Shown: piece by piece, positions 14,933 to 26,100 of the stretch
Layout of the letters: every line of letters begins with the position of its first letter
Position numbering within the stretch: the first letter of the stretch is position 1
Assembly (NCBI GenBank): GCA_025054955.1
Contig: JANWZE010000056.1
Span: 1-64,000 of the forward strand
Reading direction: 5' to 3'
DNA: 64,000 bases
Source: Blastocatellia bacterium
Lineage (GTDB): Bacteria > Acidobacteriota > Blastocatellia > HR10 > J050
The notes under the pieces: generated by a model
What the model saw: only the letters and a program-made list of their open reading frames with translations
Databases searched by the model: none
What the model was told of the DNA's origin: nothing
Translations under genes and position numbers: made by a program

Positions 14933-17728
14933 TCAACGAGCCGGAGTGAAAAAGATGGCATTCAACAATAACAGATGAAGTCCATCCGTGAAGGCGCGGT
15001 AGTTTGGCTCTTCAGCGAATGCGATGACATGCCCGCGACCATGCGGCTGATACATCAAGTAGGCTTTGCCGGCAATTTGCTTCTTGGCATCATCCCAGGT
15101 GAACCCGCTCAGCAAAACCTTATCCTCAGTCATATAGCGACCGACGTTGATGCCCTGATCGAGTTTAATCGGCGTGAAGATATTGCGACTCTCAACCAGC
15201 ACGTTGGCATCGCCATCGTAGCCAAATGCGAGCCAATGCTCGGTGTCTAAGGTGATGCGCATGATCGCTCCCGGCGTGATGCCCGGAAGCTCTTTGTCCG
15301 GTTCAATCCCTTCTTGAGCAGGAAGCGGCTTGGGTTCCTCCTTGGTCAGTTCATCTTTCTTCGTCTCTTCTCGTTTTTGCTCACCCTTTTGAGCGGCGCC
15401 GGGTTTTTGAGCAGCAGCGGGCGGTGAGGGCTTTGGTTGTTCGGTCTTTGTCTCGGCGGCAGGCTGTTCTGGCGGCCGGCTCTTCTCCGAAGGACGTGGC
15501 TTGTATTCACGGGTTGAAGCCAACAGGCCGACTTTTTCTTCGGTCAACCATCGCGTCGCTTCGCCAATGCTGATGAGCGTCCCGCCGGTTTCAATCCATT
15601 GCTTGATGCGCTGCGCGCCGGACTCGCCCAGCACCCGTTCATAGCCGGAGCCGTTGGGTAAGATCAACACGTCATACTCTTTCAGATTGGCGTTGCCCAG
15701 TTGTTGCGTGTTGATGACGGTGATCGGCTGGCCATATTCTTGTTCCAACAGATAGCGCATCCAACCGGCTGACAACGAGCTGGTCGGCGTGTTATAGGCC
15801 ATAGCGACTCTTGGCTTCTTCAGGTACTTGACATAACTGCTACCGAAATTGACGCCTTCATCAACCCAGGCTGTGTCGGTTGGGTAGACATCTACGCCGA
15901 AGTCAGCCGCTAGTTTGGTCAAACGTTGATGTAGGTCTGCCGGATTATCCTTGACCTTGATAATCAGCGAGCCGCTCGGATACCGACGACCACTAAGCGC
16001 CAACGCCTTGTCAGTGCTATAGACGCGCACGCCCTGACGAAGCAGTTCAGTCAACGCCTTGGCAGCCGAGTTCGACCCCCATGGAATCAGATACGCCAGC
16101 TTAGCCGGCTCACCATGCATGCGGCCCTGTGGTGTGGGTGGTTGTTGCAGCGTTGTCAGTTGGCCGCGCGAGACATCCTCGGCGGCGTAGCATTCAACGT
16201 CATACATCAACGGCAGCGACCACGCAGTCACATCGTAAAATTGATCGCTCATCCGTTTCTGATAGCGGCGCACCTGCTCTTTGAGGAATGATTCTTCAAT
16301 CGGCGTATGCTTAGCCAGCAGCGTATGAGCCAGCCGCTTGGCCGGCTGGGCTAGCGAGACAACATACGTCCCTGCGGGAAACGACCGGGATTGCACTTGG
16401 TCGTTGTAGTAATCACGCGCCTTCGCATTGGTAATCGGCGTTGACGCTTGTTTGACTTCAATGCCCTGAGACATCAATGTAGCAACCAGCTTGGCTGCGC
16501 GATTGGGATCGCTTCCCGGAGCAATAATGTATTCTTTGACGGGCCCTCGCTCACCTTCCTGAATCGCTGAACGACGATACTCATAGAAATCGCGCAGCAG
16601 CGCGCGACGCTCTGTAGCCGCTACCTCGGCTGTGGCAATCGAAGCGATAAAGTGGTGCCGAACACCATCGCGATAATGCAACAACGTGTCATCCTTGCGC
16701 CGCACGACCAGACCGCGAGCGGAGGCTTGCTCGTAGGTCATGCCGATGGCGCCGTGAAACATCGGCCATCCTTCACCATAGCCGGGATAGAACGCATCAA
16801 AGATTTCGCGGGTGAAGTAATCAATGTTCATCCGGTCAAACCATCGCGCATTGTTCCGACCAAATCGAGCGAGCCACTGATTCTGCGTCGGTGTCACTTC
16901 GGGATTGACCGGCGGAGCAGGCGGCGGGAAAAAGTAGGTCTCGTTTGATCCCATCTCGTGCAGGTCAACGAAGACATGGGGGAACCATTCGAGAAAAGCT
17001 TTGACGCGCCCGCGTGTTTCCGGTTGCGTTTGCGCGAACCAGTCGCGGTTCATGTCGAACAGATAATGATTCGATCGCCCGCTGGGCCATACTTCGTTAT
17101 GTTCGGCCGCTTGCGGGTCGGGATCAGGCCAGCGTCCTCGCGTCTGCCGATAGTAGTTGATGAAACGCTCGCGCCCATCGGGATTTTGCATCGGATCAAT
17201 CACCACGATGGATTGATCGAAAATCGTCTGTACCAGCGGATCGCCTCGCGCGGCCAGCAGATGATAGGCCATCAGAAGGCCAGCGTCGGTGCTGGAGATT
17301 TCATTGCCGTGAACGCCGTAGGCCAACCACGTCACTGCCGGCAGTGTTTCAATCAACCGATCAGCTTCAGCAGGAGGGAGCGTGCGAGGATCGGCCAGCC
17401 GACGCAAATCAGCTTTGATTTGATCCAGCCGCGCTATATTCGCCTCCGATGCAATGACCAAGTAGTAGAGCTTGCGCTTCTGCCACGTTTCACCATACGA
17501 GACCAAACGTGTTCGACGTGGGGCCGCCTGGGTCAACGCTTGTAAATACCGCTCAGCTTCAGCATGCGTGGTGAGTTGTTCGCCCGGCTCGTGCCCGACG
17601 ATCTGCTTCAGCGTGGGAATGTTCGGATCGTATGAAGCGCCGGGATAAAATGCGGCGTCTTGAGCGGACGCGCCGGTCATCAACCCACACAACCATACCA
17701 ACACAATGATGCTGCTCAGTCTCTTCAT
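14933..17728 (-). CDS. Secreted M14 zinc carboxypeptidase with C-terminal amidotransferase-like domain
   Basis: A 931-residue exported metallopeptidase. ATG 17728 is preferred because a signal peptide follows (MKRLSSIIVLVWLCG to GASAQ). The M14 domain occupies about residues 60-400. Zinc ligands appear in YGVHGNEISS (HxxE) and VDLHEMGSNE; the substrate Arg is in NPDGRERFIN. The later half contains a class-I-glutamine-amidotransferase-like region (VLILPNGSGYERVLGESGAQ, then GGTLISIGEATRW). A low-complexity linker rich in Pro, Lys, Glu and Gln (about residues 750-815) interrupts the C-terminal part. The M20 dipeptidase is 78 bp upstream on the same strand. The pair would trim peptides from the C-terminus and then split dipeptides. 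Confidence 0.9.
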   Translation of the reverse strand: MKRLSSIIVLVWLCGLMTGASAQDAAFYPGASYDPNIPTLKQIVGHEPGEQLTTHAEAERYLQALTQAAPRRTRLVSYGETWQKRKLYYLVIASEANIARLDQIKADLRRLADPRTLPPAEADRLIETLPAVTWLAYGVHGNEISSTDAGLLMAYHLLAARGDPLVQTIFDQSIVVIDPMQNPDGRERFINYYRQTRGRWPDPDPQAAEHNEVWPSGRSNHYLFDMNRDWFAQTQPETRGRVKAFLEWFPHVFVDLHEMGSNETYFFPPPAPPVNPEVTPTQNQWLARFGRNNARWFDRMNIDYFTREIFDAFYPGYGEGWPMFHGAIGMTYEQASARGLVVRRKDDTLLHYRDGVRHHFIASIATAEVAATERRALLRDFYEYRRSAIQEGERGPVKEYIIAPGSDPNRAAKLVATLMSQGIEVKQASTPITNAKARDYYNDQVQSRSFPAGTYVVSLAQPAKRLAHTLLAKHTPIEESFLKEQVRRYQKRMSDQFYDVTAWSLPLMYDVECYAAEDVSRGQLTTLQQPPTPQGRMHGEPAKLAYLIPWGSNSAAKALTELLRQGVRVYSTDKALALSGRRYPSGSLIIKVKDNPADLHQRLTKLAADFGVDVYPTDTAWVDEGVNFGSSYVKYLKKPRVAMAYNTPTSSLSAGWMRYLLEQEYGQPITVINTQQLGNANLKEYDVLILPNGSGYERVLGESGAQRIKQWIETGGTLISIGEATRWLTEEKVGLLASTREYKPRPSEKSRPPEQPAAETKTEQPKPSPPAAAQKPGAAQKGEQKREETKKDELTKEEPKPLPAQEGIEPDKELPGITPGAIMRITLDTEHWLAFGYDGDANVLVESRNIFTPIKLDQGINVGRYMTEDKVLLSGFTWDDAKKQIAGKAYLMYQPHGRGHVIAFAEEPNYRAFTDGLHLLLLNAIFFTPAR

Positions 17729-17806
17729 AATCAGTTTGGACACGAACGCCACAGCGCAGTTGGACGGCCTCGCTTGAAGCCATACAAGCACGCATGGGTA
17801 GCATTC

Positions 17807-19165
17807 CTATTTGTTGAGTTTGGAAATCTCGTCGAAGTACTTGACGAACATCTTCATGCCACCGGAAGCCTGCCCCCAATCATAATTCTCGTTGGGCGCA
17901 TGATAGCCATGTTCGGGCAAGCTGAGGCCAAGAAAAACAATCGGCGCTTTCAAGTATTTCTCCATCGTCACAATTGCGCCGATGGAACCGCCTTCGCGGG
18001 TGAACGCTGGGTCTTTGCCGAAGGCAAATTGCATCGCCCGGCGTCCGGCCTCGGCATACGGTCCTTCAAACTGACCCAAGTAGGGCTGTAACGTGGCCTC
18101 ATGCTCGACGATGACATCCGGATTCTTCGACTTGATGAACTCTTTGACCAGTTTGAAAATCTTCTTAGGATTTTGGTAAGGCACGAGCCGCGTGCTGATC
18201 TTGGCTTCAGCGCGTGGCGGAATGACCGTCTTGACGCCCGGGCCGGTATACCCGCCGACGATGCCGTGCACTTCAAACGTGGGTTCAGCCATGATGCTGC
18301 GCAACACGCGAGCTGTATCGTTGAAGCGGATGCTCTTGAACTCATGCGCTTTGACAAAGTGCGACAGGCGGAACCCCGAAGCAATATAGTTGTTGATCTC
18401 CTTGCTGGTGGCCTTCTTCACGTCATCGTAAAAACCGGGAATTTTGACGCGTCCGGTTGTTGCGTCGTAGCACTCACTAATGAGCTTGCACAGCTCACCG
18501 ATGGGATTGCGCGCGGCGCCACCTGTGACGCCCGAATGCGCATCCTTGCGGCCTGTTTCCAGACGGAGGATGAAGCCCATCAGCCCGCGCAGCCCATACG
18601 GAATTGTTGGCTTGTTTCGTGAAATCCAGATTGTGTCCGAGACCAACACGGAGTCGGTCTTTAATTCGCTCTTTTTTGCCTTGATGAAATGCTCGAAATG
18701 CGGGCTGCCGATCTCTTCTTCAAGTTCCCAGATGAATTTGAAGTTGAGCGGCACGCCATTATCCACGGCATAGCGCACGGCCATCAGCGCCGTCAGCGCC
18801 GGGCCTTTGTCATCGGTGGTGCCACGACCCTCGTAGCGACCATCTTTGTTGAAAAAGTGAAATGGCTCTTGTCGCCACTCTGGTTCATTGGCCGGCTGAA
18901 CATCAAGATGATTGTAGATGGCAACGGTTGGATAGCGTGGGTCCTGGATCAACTGCCCAAACACCACCGGATTGCCCGGCGTAGCGACCTTTTCAGCCGT
19001 TGCGCCGATGGCCGTCAGGTACTGAGCGGCGAGCTCGGCGCCGCGCTCAATATCGGCTTTGCGTTCCGGGTCCATGCTGATTGTCGGTATTTCAACAAGC
19101 TGCCCCAATTTCTCTTCAAACTCTGAGCGCACATGCTGCACATACGCATTCAACTGATCATACAT
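17807..19165 (-). CDS. M20 family metallopeptidase (dipeptidase)
   Basis: A 452-residue cytosolic zinc dipeptidase of the M20/ArgE-DapE-CPG2 group. GGAGGAGG about 13 nt upstream supports ATG 19165. Zinc and catalytic motifs are complete: YNHLDVQPA (His, with catalytic Asp), [10 protein letters not shown] (bridging Asp), [11 protein letters not shown] (catalytic Glu and ligand Glu) and the late [11 protein letters not shown] (His ligand). The length and motifs match the carnosinase-like dipeptidases. No signal peptide is present. It sits between the VWFA protein gene (90 bp) and the M14 carboxypeptidase gene (78 bp), all on one strand, so an operon is likely. Confidence 0.92.
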   Translation of the reverse strand: MYDQLNAYVQHVRSEFEEKLGQLVEIPTISMDPERKADIERGAELAAQYLTAIGATAEKVATPGNPVVFGQLIQDPRYPTVAIYNHLDVQPANEPEWRQEPFHFFNKDGRYEGRGTTDDKGPALTALMAVRYAVDNGVPLNFKFIWELEEEIGSPHFEHFIKAKKSELKTDSVLVSDTIWISRNKPTIPYGLRGLMGFILRLETGRKDAHSGVTGGAARNPIGELCKLISECYDATTGRVKIPGFYDDVKKATSKEINNYIASGFRLSHFVKAHEFKSIRFNDTARVLRSIMAEPTFEVHGIVGGYTGPGVKTVIPPRAEAKISTRLVPYQNPKKIFKLVKEFIKSKNPDVIVEHEATLQPYLGQFEGPYAEAGRRAMQFAFGKDPAFTREGGSIGAIVTMEKYLKAPIVFLGLSLPEHGYHAPNENYDWGQASGGMKMFVKYFDEISKLNK

Positions 19166-19255
19166 AGCGGCCTACAACCTCCTCCGGTCTGAATTTGTTA
19201 TGGTACGACTCATGGATTTTGGAGCCGTCATTCTACTCAACGCCAGCGGCTCTAA

Positions 19256-21463
19256 TCAATCCACCACGGTGAATGAAGTCCGCTCGACCACGCGATGCGT
19301 GCCGTCGGTCACGGTGACCCGTAAATCATACGCGCCGGTGGGAAACGAAGCGGTCGGGAATTCGGCTACATACTGAATCTGGCCGCGCGCGTCCGGCGCC
19401 GGCAGCGCGCCTGAGGATTGGCCCACCACTTGGTACTTATGAATGAACTCGATCTTGACGTTGACGGTCGCTGTCGGATCGGCCTGCACCATGAAGTAAA
19501 AGAGCATCTTCTGATCCGACGATTTCTTATACACCCGATCCATGTTCGGCATGATGGTGACGTTGCCGTACTGGAACGGATTGCCCTCGTTGCGCTCGCC
19601 GGGACGCAGTGTCTCGACGTTGCCCACAGGCACAATGCTGCTCAACCGCAATGGCGCTGCGCTCCCCGCCGGCACGTTCAGCGACACCTGTTGCACGCTG
19701 GCCTTGCCGCTGCCAGCATCGCGGGCAATCAGCTCAATTTGATACTGACCTGGTTCCAGGTCTGTGTTGCGATAAAACAAAATCTTATTCGACTTAAATG
19801 CGTCCAGACGATCCGCGCGAACGCTGACCGCATAATTTTGACTGAGCTTGCGCACAACCGCGCGGCGCGCGTCCTTGACAAGCGCCATGACGGCCAGTTG
19901 TCCGACATAGTTCTTTGGCTCGTCTTTACCGCCATCCTTTTTCTTCTCTTTGCTAGCCGGCTTGTCTTCGGTGAGAACGATCCTGTCGGCAGGAATTTCA
20001 GCGACCACCTGCACGCTATTGATCATGCGCGGCGGCGGCAGCGGGAATTGCAACGAAGCGACCTTCAGCGGAAAGTCTGCTGGCCGAGGCGTCACCCGCA
20101 GCGCCTCAAACAAGGGTTCCTCGTGTGGCAGCACCGGCATGGCATCACTCGACGGCAGCGCGAAGTATCCACTGCGCGCCCGCACACGCACATCATCGCG
20201 GTTGACTTTGAGCGAGATTTTACGGAAGCGCCCGTCGAAATCCTGATTCGATGGCGCATAGGTCAACACGTAGTACGTGTGCGTATCTTCATCAATGCGC
20301 GCCAGTCCGGCCCGCAGGTCATTGGTGTTGCGAATGGCCAGGCCGCCGGTCGCTTCGGCTAACTCCACGAGCACGCTCTGCGTGTTGAGCCGGCCAATCG
20401 TTTCAACACGACCTAACATGGATTCCCCGCCTTCCACAATCGTCGGATCAGCGCCTGCCGCGCGCGCAGTGGCCAGCGCCGAGACTTGGTCGCTAACGCG
20501 CCCACCTTCACTCTCCACGCGCAATCCGCCGGCATCAACCGTGTAGAACGCCACGTTATACCGGTTGGCATTGCCGATCACTGAGCGGAACTGTCCAGCC
20601 ACGCTTGAAGGAATCGAGAAGCCTTCGGAAAACAGAATCACCGTCTTGCGTCCGGGCAGCGATTGTTGACCACGAATCAATGCAAGCAACGCTAGCACGC
20701 TGGCGCGCGCTTGCGCTTCGCGCTCGAACAGCTCGAAACTGCGAAACGTGTTGATCAACACGCTATCAAGCTGACGGCTAACATCGCCCGTTGGCGAGAG
20801 GCGCGTCGCTGCGGCTTCGGCAAGCTGTTGTGAGACAGGCTGCCCCTCGCCGCGCGTTTGCAGGAGGCGTTCCAATGCCTCGGCGCTCGAAGTGAACTGG
20901 CGTGACGTGCTGCTGGCCGCAATCTCCACCGCTTTCTTCAGCGCCTCACGGTCACGGGTGAACTGCTGAATCATGAAGAGCCGCAGGTCAATGCCAAACA
21001 CGGCGATCCAATCATCAGGTCCGATCTTCTCCAGGTACTCGCGCGCGGCGCGGGCGGCATGGATTTGACTGCCCCGCGCCAGCGACAAATTATCGAACAC
21101 CAGAATAACCAGGTTCGGTTGTCTGGCCACAGAGCCTGTGGCAGGCGCGACCGGATTGGCCGTGGATGGTTTCTCTCCCGTCATCCGGACTGACGCATCA
21201 CGCCCCCGCCGTTCCAAGCGAACTGAAGTAATCGTTTGCTTGATGCCATCCTCGTACACCTCAAAATCAGCGGGCGTCAGATCAACAATCGTCTTGTTCT
21301 TTTTGTCCGTCACAATCACGTCCACGACCACTTCGGTGGCGGTCAGCTTAATCGCCTCCTGTTCCAATGCTCCCTTTTGATCTTGCTGCGCCCAGCCCAA
21401 GACCGAACCGTTCAGGCACAAAATGAGCCAACCAACGAGATAATGTATCCGCGCGTCGTGCAT
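19256..21463 (-). CDS. Secreted VWFA-related Acidobacterial-type protein
   Basis: A 735-residue secreted protein. ATG 21463 has GGAGGAGG eight bases upstream and is followed by a signal peptide (MHDARIHYLVGWLILC to GWAQQ). The first domain matches the start of VWFA-related Acidobacterial proteins: VVVDVIVTDKKNKTIVDLTP, then DFEVYEDGIKQTITS. The VWA fold follows with VILVFDNLSLARGS, where the metal-site pattern is atypical (DNLS rather than DxSxS). The C-terminal half has beta-rich domains and a short Lys-rich stretch (ASKEKKKDGGKDE). The family is abundant in Acidobacteria; its role is unknown, probably protein or surface binding. Confidence 0.88.
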   Translation of the reverse strand: MHDARIHYLVGWLILCLNGSVLGWAQQDQKGALEQEAIKLTATEVVVDVIVTDKKNKTIVDLTPADFEVYEDGIKQTITSVRLERRGRDASVRMTGEKPSTANPVAPATGSVARQPNLVILVFDNLSLARGSQIHAARAAREYLEKIGPDDWIAVFGIDLRLFMIQQFTRDREALKKAVEIAASSTSRQFTSSAEALERLLQTRGEGQPVSQQLAEAAATRLSPTGDVSRQLDSVLINTFRSFELFEREAQARASVLALLALIRGQQSLPGRKTVILFSEGFSIPSSVAGQFRSVIGNANRYNVAFYTVDAGGLRVESEGGRVSDQVSALATARAAGADPTIVEGGESMLGRVETIGRLNTQSVLVELAEATGGLAIRNTNDLRAGLARIDEDTHTYYVLTYAPSNQDFDGRFRKISLKVNRDDVRVRARSGYFALPSSDAMPVLPHEEPLFEALRVTPRPADFPLKVASLQFPLPPPRMINSVQVVAEIPADRIVLTEDKPASKEKKKDGGKDEPKNYVGQLAVMALVKDARRAVVRKLSQNYAVSVRADRLDAFKSNKILFYRNTDLEPGQYQIELIARDAGSGKASVQQVSLNVPAGSAAPLRLSSIVPVGNVETLRPGERNEGNPFQYGNVTIMPNMDRVYKKSSDQKMLFYFMVQADPTATVNVKIEFIHKYQVVGQSSGALPAPDARGQIQYVAEFPTASFPTGAYDLRVTVTDGTHRVVERTSFTVVD

Positions 21464-21504
21464 GAGGATATTCCTCCTCCGGATTGGAATCACTGTGAGC
21501 CAGC

Positions 21505-21510
21505 ATTGTA
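21505..21510 (-). promoter_or_regulatory. Extended -10 promoter for the VWFA gene
   Basis: On the minus strand the sequence reads TGTTACAAT, an extended -10 (TGn plus TACAAT at 21510-21505). There is no clear -35. It lies 41 bp before the ATG. Together with the plus-strand promoter at 21579-21607 it covers the 303 bp gap between the divergent genes; nothing else is seen there. Confidence 0.4.
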
Positions 21511-21578
21511 ACACAAGGCCGCGCGAAACTACACCAAATCTGGTCTGGGCGATGCTGCTGACACAATAGAAACTTGGC

Positions 21579-21607
21579 TTGACACTTACAAGTCCAGAAT
21601 GTTATAA
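21579..21607 (+). promoter_or_regulatory. Strong sigma-70 promoter of the PPC-domain gene
   Basis: A perfect TTGACA (21579-21584), a 17 bp spacer and TTATAA (21602-21607). Transcription would start near 21614, giving a leader of about 150 nt. This is one of the best promoter matches in the window, consistent with an abundant secreted protein. Confidence 0.7.
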
Positions 21608-21766
21608 CCGAGCCGCCCGGTGAAGGTACTTGCAGCAACAGTTTTAGGGAATGAAGCACAGGATTCTTGCGCCAGGAGGCAGCTTTGCAAGAACCGAGCT
21701 CATTCTTTTCGGGCATGTGCATGATTACGCATTTCAATCCAAAAATCTTTTAGGAGGAGAACCCTT

Positions 21767-22891
21767 ATGAAGAGATTGTTTACGCTATTGACCGTAATGG
21801 GACTCGCTGGCCTATTGACGCTTGCCAGCTTCCCTGTATCTGAATCCACCACGAGCGCTGCGCAAGAGGGCGTGACCGATGATCCGACGACCACCCAAAC
21901 GATCACATTGCCGGCATCAGGCACAATCACCATCAGTGGCAATATCGCCAGCCGTGGTGGGACGGTGATCTTCGTGGGTGAGGACAGTTTTGAGAAGGTG
22001 CTGAACCTCGTCGTTAACCAGCCAACTGTGGCGGCGTTTGACCTGAACTGGCCGAACCGCTCAACTGACCTGGACATGATCCTGTGGCAAGTCCCCGCCG
22101 GTGGTGATCCCACGTTGGTGAGCGATGCCGAGGCGGTGAACGCAGCGGCGTCGCCGCTTGGCCCAGCCGCTTTCCCTGAGAAGATCGGCCCCAATGTGCT
22201 GTTGCCGGGCCGTTATGTTCTGGGCATCACCAACTTTGAATGCGACACCTGCGGCGCCAATAGCACGCCCATTGACGGACCGCCGTCGGCGTACACACTG
22301 ACCATCAAGACAGGCGGCACCGACCCGATTGAAGTGAACGTGGATAATGGTCTTTTGGCCATTCTGCGCTTCCGCACCGGCTTAGGGCGAACCTACGTCA
22401 ATCGCTTCTCGTTGGGCCAGCAACTTGCTCTGTCTGGTCCTCGCCAGGTGACGATCACAGCCGCTCGCGTGAATCTATTTAATCCTTCCACGTTCGGCGT
22501 AGCGCGACCTGATATTCCGGGACAATCCGTGCGCTTCCTGGCATTCACCGCGCCCGCCGGCACAACGACTCCGCCGGATAACCCAACGCTGGTGTTCGAC
22601 CGTAACCTGACAGTTCCCGGTGCGGACGGATTCCTTGATTTTGCTATTAACCCGCCGTTCGTCGTTGACAGCAATCAGGAGCTGTTCTTTGGCTACTTCA
22701 TGGCCGATCCGGCCAACAATGGCATGCAGTTCAACATTGACACGTTGGGTGGTTCGGGTCGAACCCGCTCGTTCTTCGCCGGCGGCACGGGCAGGTCAAC
22801 TCCTGCGCTGTCGGGTTGGGCTCCGGATGAAGGCACGGCGGCTGTTCCCCCCGGCGGCAATGTCATGCTGCGGTTAATTGTGAGTCAGTAG
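21767..22891 (+). CDS. Secreted protein with pre-peptidase C-terminal-like domain
   Basis: A 374-residue secreted protein. TAGGAGGAGAA directly precedes ATG 21767, and a signal peptide follows (MKRLFTLLTVMGLAGLLTLA). Residues about 45-180 look like a PPC beta-sandwich: a GTITISGNIAS strand, an AAFDLNWPNRSTDLDMILWQ core and a YTLTIKTGG end. A second beta domain of about 180 residues follows with no motif I recognise. No catalytic residues are evident. It has a strong promoter and a strong terminator of its own, so it is a monocistronic and probably well-expressed exported protein. A role in surface binding is a guess. Confidence 0.8.
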   Translation: MKRLFTLLTVMGLAGLLTLASFPVSESTTSAAQEGVTDDPTTTQTITLPASGTITISGNIASRGGTVIFVGEDSFEKVLNLVVNQPTVAAFDLNWPNRSTDLDMILWQVPAGGDPTLVSDAEAVNAAASPLGPAAFPEKIGPNVLLPGRYVLGITNFECDTCGANSTPIDGPPSAYTLTIKTGGTDPIEVNVDNGLLAILRFRTGLGRTYVNRFSLGQQLALSGPRQVTITAARVNLFNPSTFGVARPDIPGQSVRFLAFTAPAGTTTPPDNPTLVFDRNLTVPGADGFLDFAINPPFVVDSNQELFFGYFMADPANNGMQFNIDTLGGSGRTRSFFAGGTGRSTPALSGWAPDEGTAAVPPGGNVMLRLIVSQ

Positions 22892-22932
22892 TCAGCCGCT
22901 TTCGCTGCTACGTAAACTCGGTTTGAATGCTC

Positions 22933-22980
22933 AGCGCTTTACCTGTGGGCTTTCATCCACAGGTGAAGCGCTTTGTTTTT
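22933..22980 (+). terminator. Strong intrinsic terminator
   Basis: AGCGCTTTACCTGTGG (22933-22948) pairs with CCACAGGTGAAGCGCT (22957-22972), with one mismatch, across an 8 nt loop and is followed by TTGTTTTT. It ends the PPC-domain gene 41 bp after its stop. Confidence 0.9.
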
Positions 22981-23117
22981 GCAGCGAACTGCCAATGTGC
23001 CTGCACCTCACGGGCGAGCTGCACGGATAGAACGCGGATAAGGCCGAGGTAGATGGGCCGTTGCTTTATCCCTGCGACGCTCAGCCGAATCCGCGTCATT
23101 TGTGGTCTTTGTTTCGG

Positions 23118-26100
23118 CTAGAAATTGATTCGGAAGACGAACTGAATAATCCGGCCGCCTGGATCGTTGGTCGTGCCGAAGTCCCGATAGGCTTCAAATA
23201 CCTCACCGAACGTCACACTGTTGATGCTGTGATTGCGCGCCTGTGAAGCAGCCGAGACGGGGAAGAAGAAATTTACCGTGTTAAACGCATTCAAAAACTC
23301 GGCGCGAAATTCTAGATTCAGCTTCTCGGTGAGAGGAGTTTTCTTCAGCACGCTCAGGTCTGCCCGGTAGAATGGCGGGCCGTGCAGGAAGAAAAATGCG
23401 CCCAGCTCGCCCGGCGTGGTCGGCGAATCAATGAACTCAGGATTGGCGCGCCCGTCCGAGCCGATCAATTCGGGAGGAAAGAAAAACACACGGCCATTTG
23501 GCAGCTTGCGGATCTTGAGCATTTTCTGGAGTTGATTGCGAGTGATGTTCTTCAACACAACAGTTGTGCTCAGCGGTGTAGCTGAACCGTTGTACGTCAG
23601 TCGCCCACTGGTCAAGCGAAACGGCGGTCCGCTTTGAATGCGCACAATCCCGTCGGTTTGCCAGCCGCCGATGATTTTGTTCAGCATGCTCGAGCTGGTG
23701 TTCCACAAGCGCCCGGGGCCAAATGGCAGCTCGTAAATCCAATTGACCTTCAGCGCGTGGGTAATGTCAAACGGCGACAATCCTTTATTCAGGTCAGGAT
23801 TTCGAATGGTGATGTAATTTTGAAACGTGACAGCATCAACGACAGCGAAATTCGTCAGCGACTTAGAGAACGTGTAATTGCCTTGCACGAGCAATCCTTT
23901 GGATAGGCGGCGGCGCAGCTCGATCTGCAGCGCGTTGTAACTGGACGCGCCGCCGTTATCCAGCACGTAATTGCCGGCCGTTGTCTCCGGATTGACAACG
24001 AAGAAATTAGGTGGATAACCAGCGGCTACTAGGCGCGGGAAGAAGGCGGCGCTGAAGGCCAGCGACTGAGCGAACGCGCCGGCTTGACCTGTATCCAGAT
24101 AATTGACGAACGTCGTGTTGCGGAACAGTGGCGCTCGCGGATTTGTCGTGCCAAAGGCCGCTTCCAAAATCGGCAACCGCACCTGTCCGGGCAGGCCTTG
24201 ATTGGAGAACAAGGCGCCACGATTGGCTGCGCGACTGATCCGCAGGTTGTTCTGCGCGTTGATGAACTCCTGCAAGAATCCATTCTCAAAGATGTTCACT
24301 TCGTTCAGATCGAATTGCCGATAGAGTTTGACGCCGCGATTGCCCACGTAGCGAATTTCTAGCACCGTGTCGCGCATGATCTCGCGTTGCAGACCGAACG
24401 ACCATTGTTGGACGTACGGCGTCTTCAAATTGGGGATGAACGCGTTGGGCGCCACGCCGCCATAGGTGAAGTCAGCCTGCGCGATAGGAAATTGGAACTC
24501 GCGGGGCTGGCGAGACAAGGGCGGCACGCCGTTGCGCAACAGCAACGAACCCGGCGTGAAGTGCACATCGGGGACCAGCTCGCCAAAGGCATACGGCCCC
24601 GGATTCGGCCCGATCATGAAATCATTCAAGATCGTCAGCCCTTCGCGCGTGTAGCTGATGGAGAAACCGCCGCGAATAGCGGATGCGCCGCCCGTGCCGA
24701 ATAATTTTCGCATGAGCCAATGTTGTGACTGAGGGCTCCAGGCAAAACCCAGACTCGGCGCCAGATTATCCAGATCGCGTGCATACACCGGTTGATCACC
24801 AACCAGATGATAGACCGTCGGACGGCCCGTCAATACGCCGGGTCTGAACAGATTGCCAACACCAGAAATGCCCCATAGACCTTCAAAGCCGGGCGTAGAA
24901 TAAATGTTGTTGGTGTTCCGAGGGGCGCCTTGATACTCCCATCGCAAACCATAATTGAGCGTCAGCTCTTGCGTCGCGCGCCACGAATCCTGTGCGTAGA
25001 AACCATATTCGACGTGTTCAGTTTTTTGTACGAGTGGGATGAACTGTTCATACTTGCGCGTTCGCTCGTTGACGTAGACGGAACCGGTGACGCCCGAAAT
25101 GCGCCCGGTCAGAAACGCGTACAACGCGCGCGCCCGAGGCAGTTCGTTCGCTGTGCTGATGCCGGGGAAATTGTCCGTGTTGAACATTGCATCAGCCGGG
25201 TCGGTCGGCAACACGCCAAAACTGATGTCGGGGATGGCGCTGCCTAAGCCGAATGGATCGTAGTCCACGACTTTCGATCTGATCCAACTGAAATTGCCGC
25301 CAAAATTGAGATTGTGCGCCCCTTTTGTCCACGTGAATTGATCTGCCCACTGATAATAGGGCGTATTGCGTCCGGCCGTTGGAAACTGAAACGGGCTGGT
25401 CAGAAACGATGGAAAATTGACAACAAAGCCGCTGGTAAAGGTCTCCAGGCCGACGCCTGGATTGAAAGCAACGGGCGCGGCCTGAAAGCCGAAGCGAAAT
25501 TCATTGACTTTGTTGGCAGCCAGCGTCGAACGCAGCGCGGTGGAGATGAGGTAGCGATTCGACACCTGGCCACTGCGTTGTGTGAAGCCAGGGATCACCG
25601 GACTGCCCTGGTTATTGAAGTACTGGTAATGATATGTGCCTTCCCAACGATGATTGCTTGTGATGTTCAGGTCCAGACGCAGCGAAGAGAAGCTGCGACG
25701 ATCGTAGGTCCGGCTGTTGAAACCGATCTCATCACGAATCAGGTCGAGCTTGCGAACCGCAACCGAACCGCGCGCCTGATCAATTTGTTCCAACAGCGCG
25801 GTAATTTGAGGATCGGCTGTGCTGGGAAAGCCGTTGCGCCCGGCCAGGTCAAATAGGTTCACCGCGTTGGTCTGCCCAGGACGATCTGTGCGCGCGTAGG
25901 TGAATAATCCGCGTCGAGCTTCCGCCGTCAGAATGTTACGCCGCACAAAGCTCGATTGCGGCAACCGGAATTCGTCCTGCGCGAAGAAGAAAAAGAAGCG
26001 GTTTTTGATGACGGGGCCGCCGATTTTGCCCCCGAACTGGTTGAGTACAATGATTTGCCGTGGCAGCCGCGCCTGATTGTTGAAAAAGTAATTACTATTG

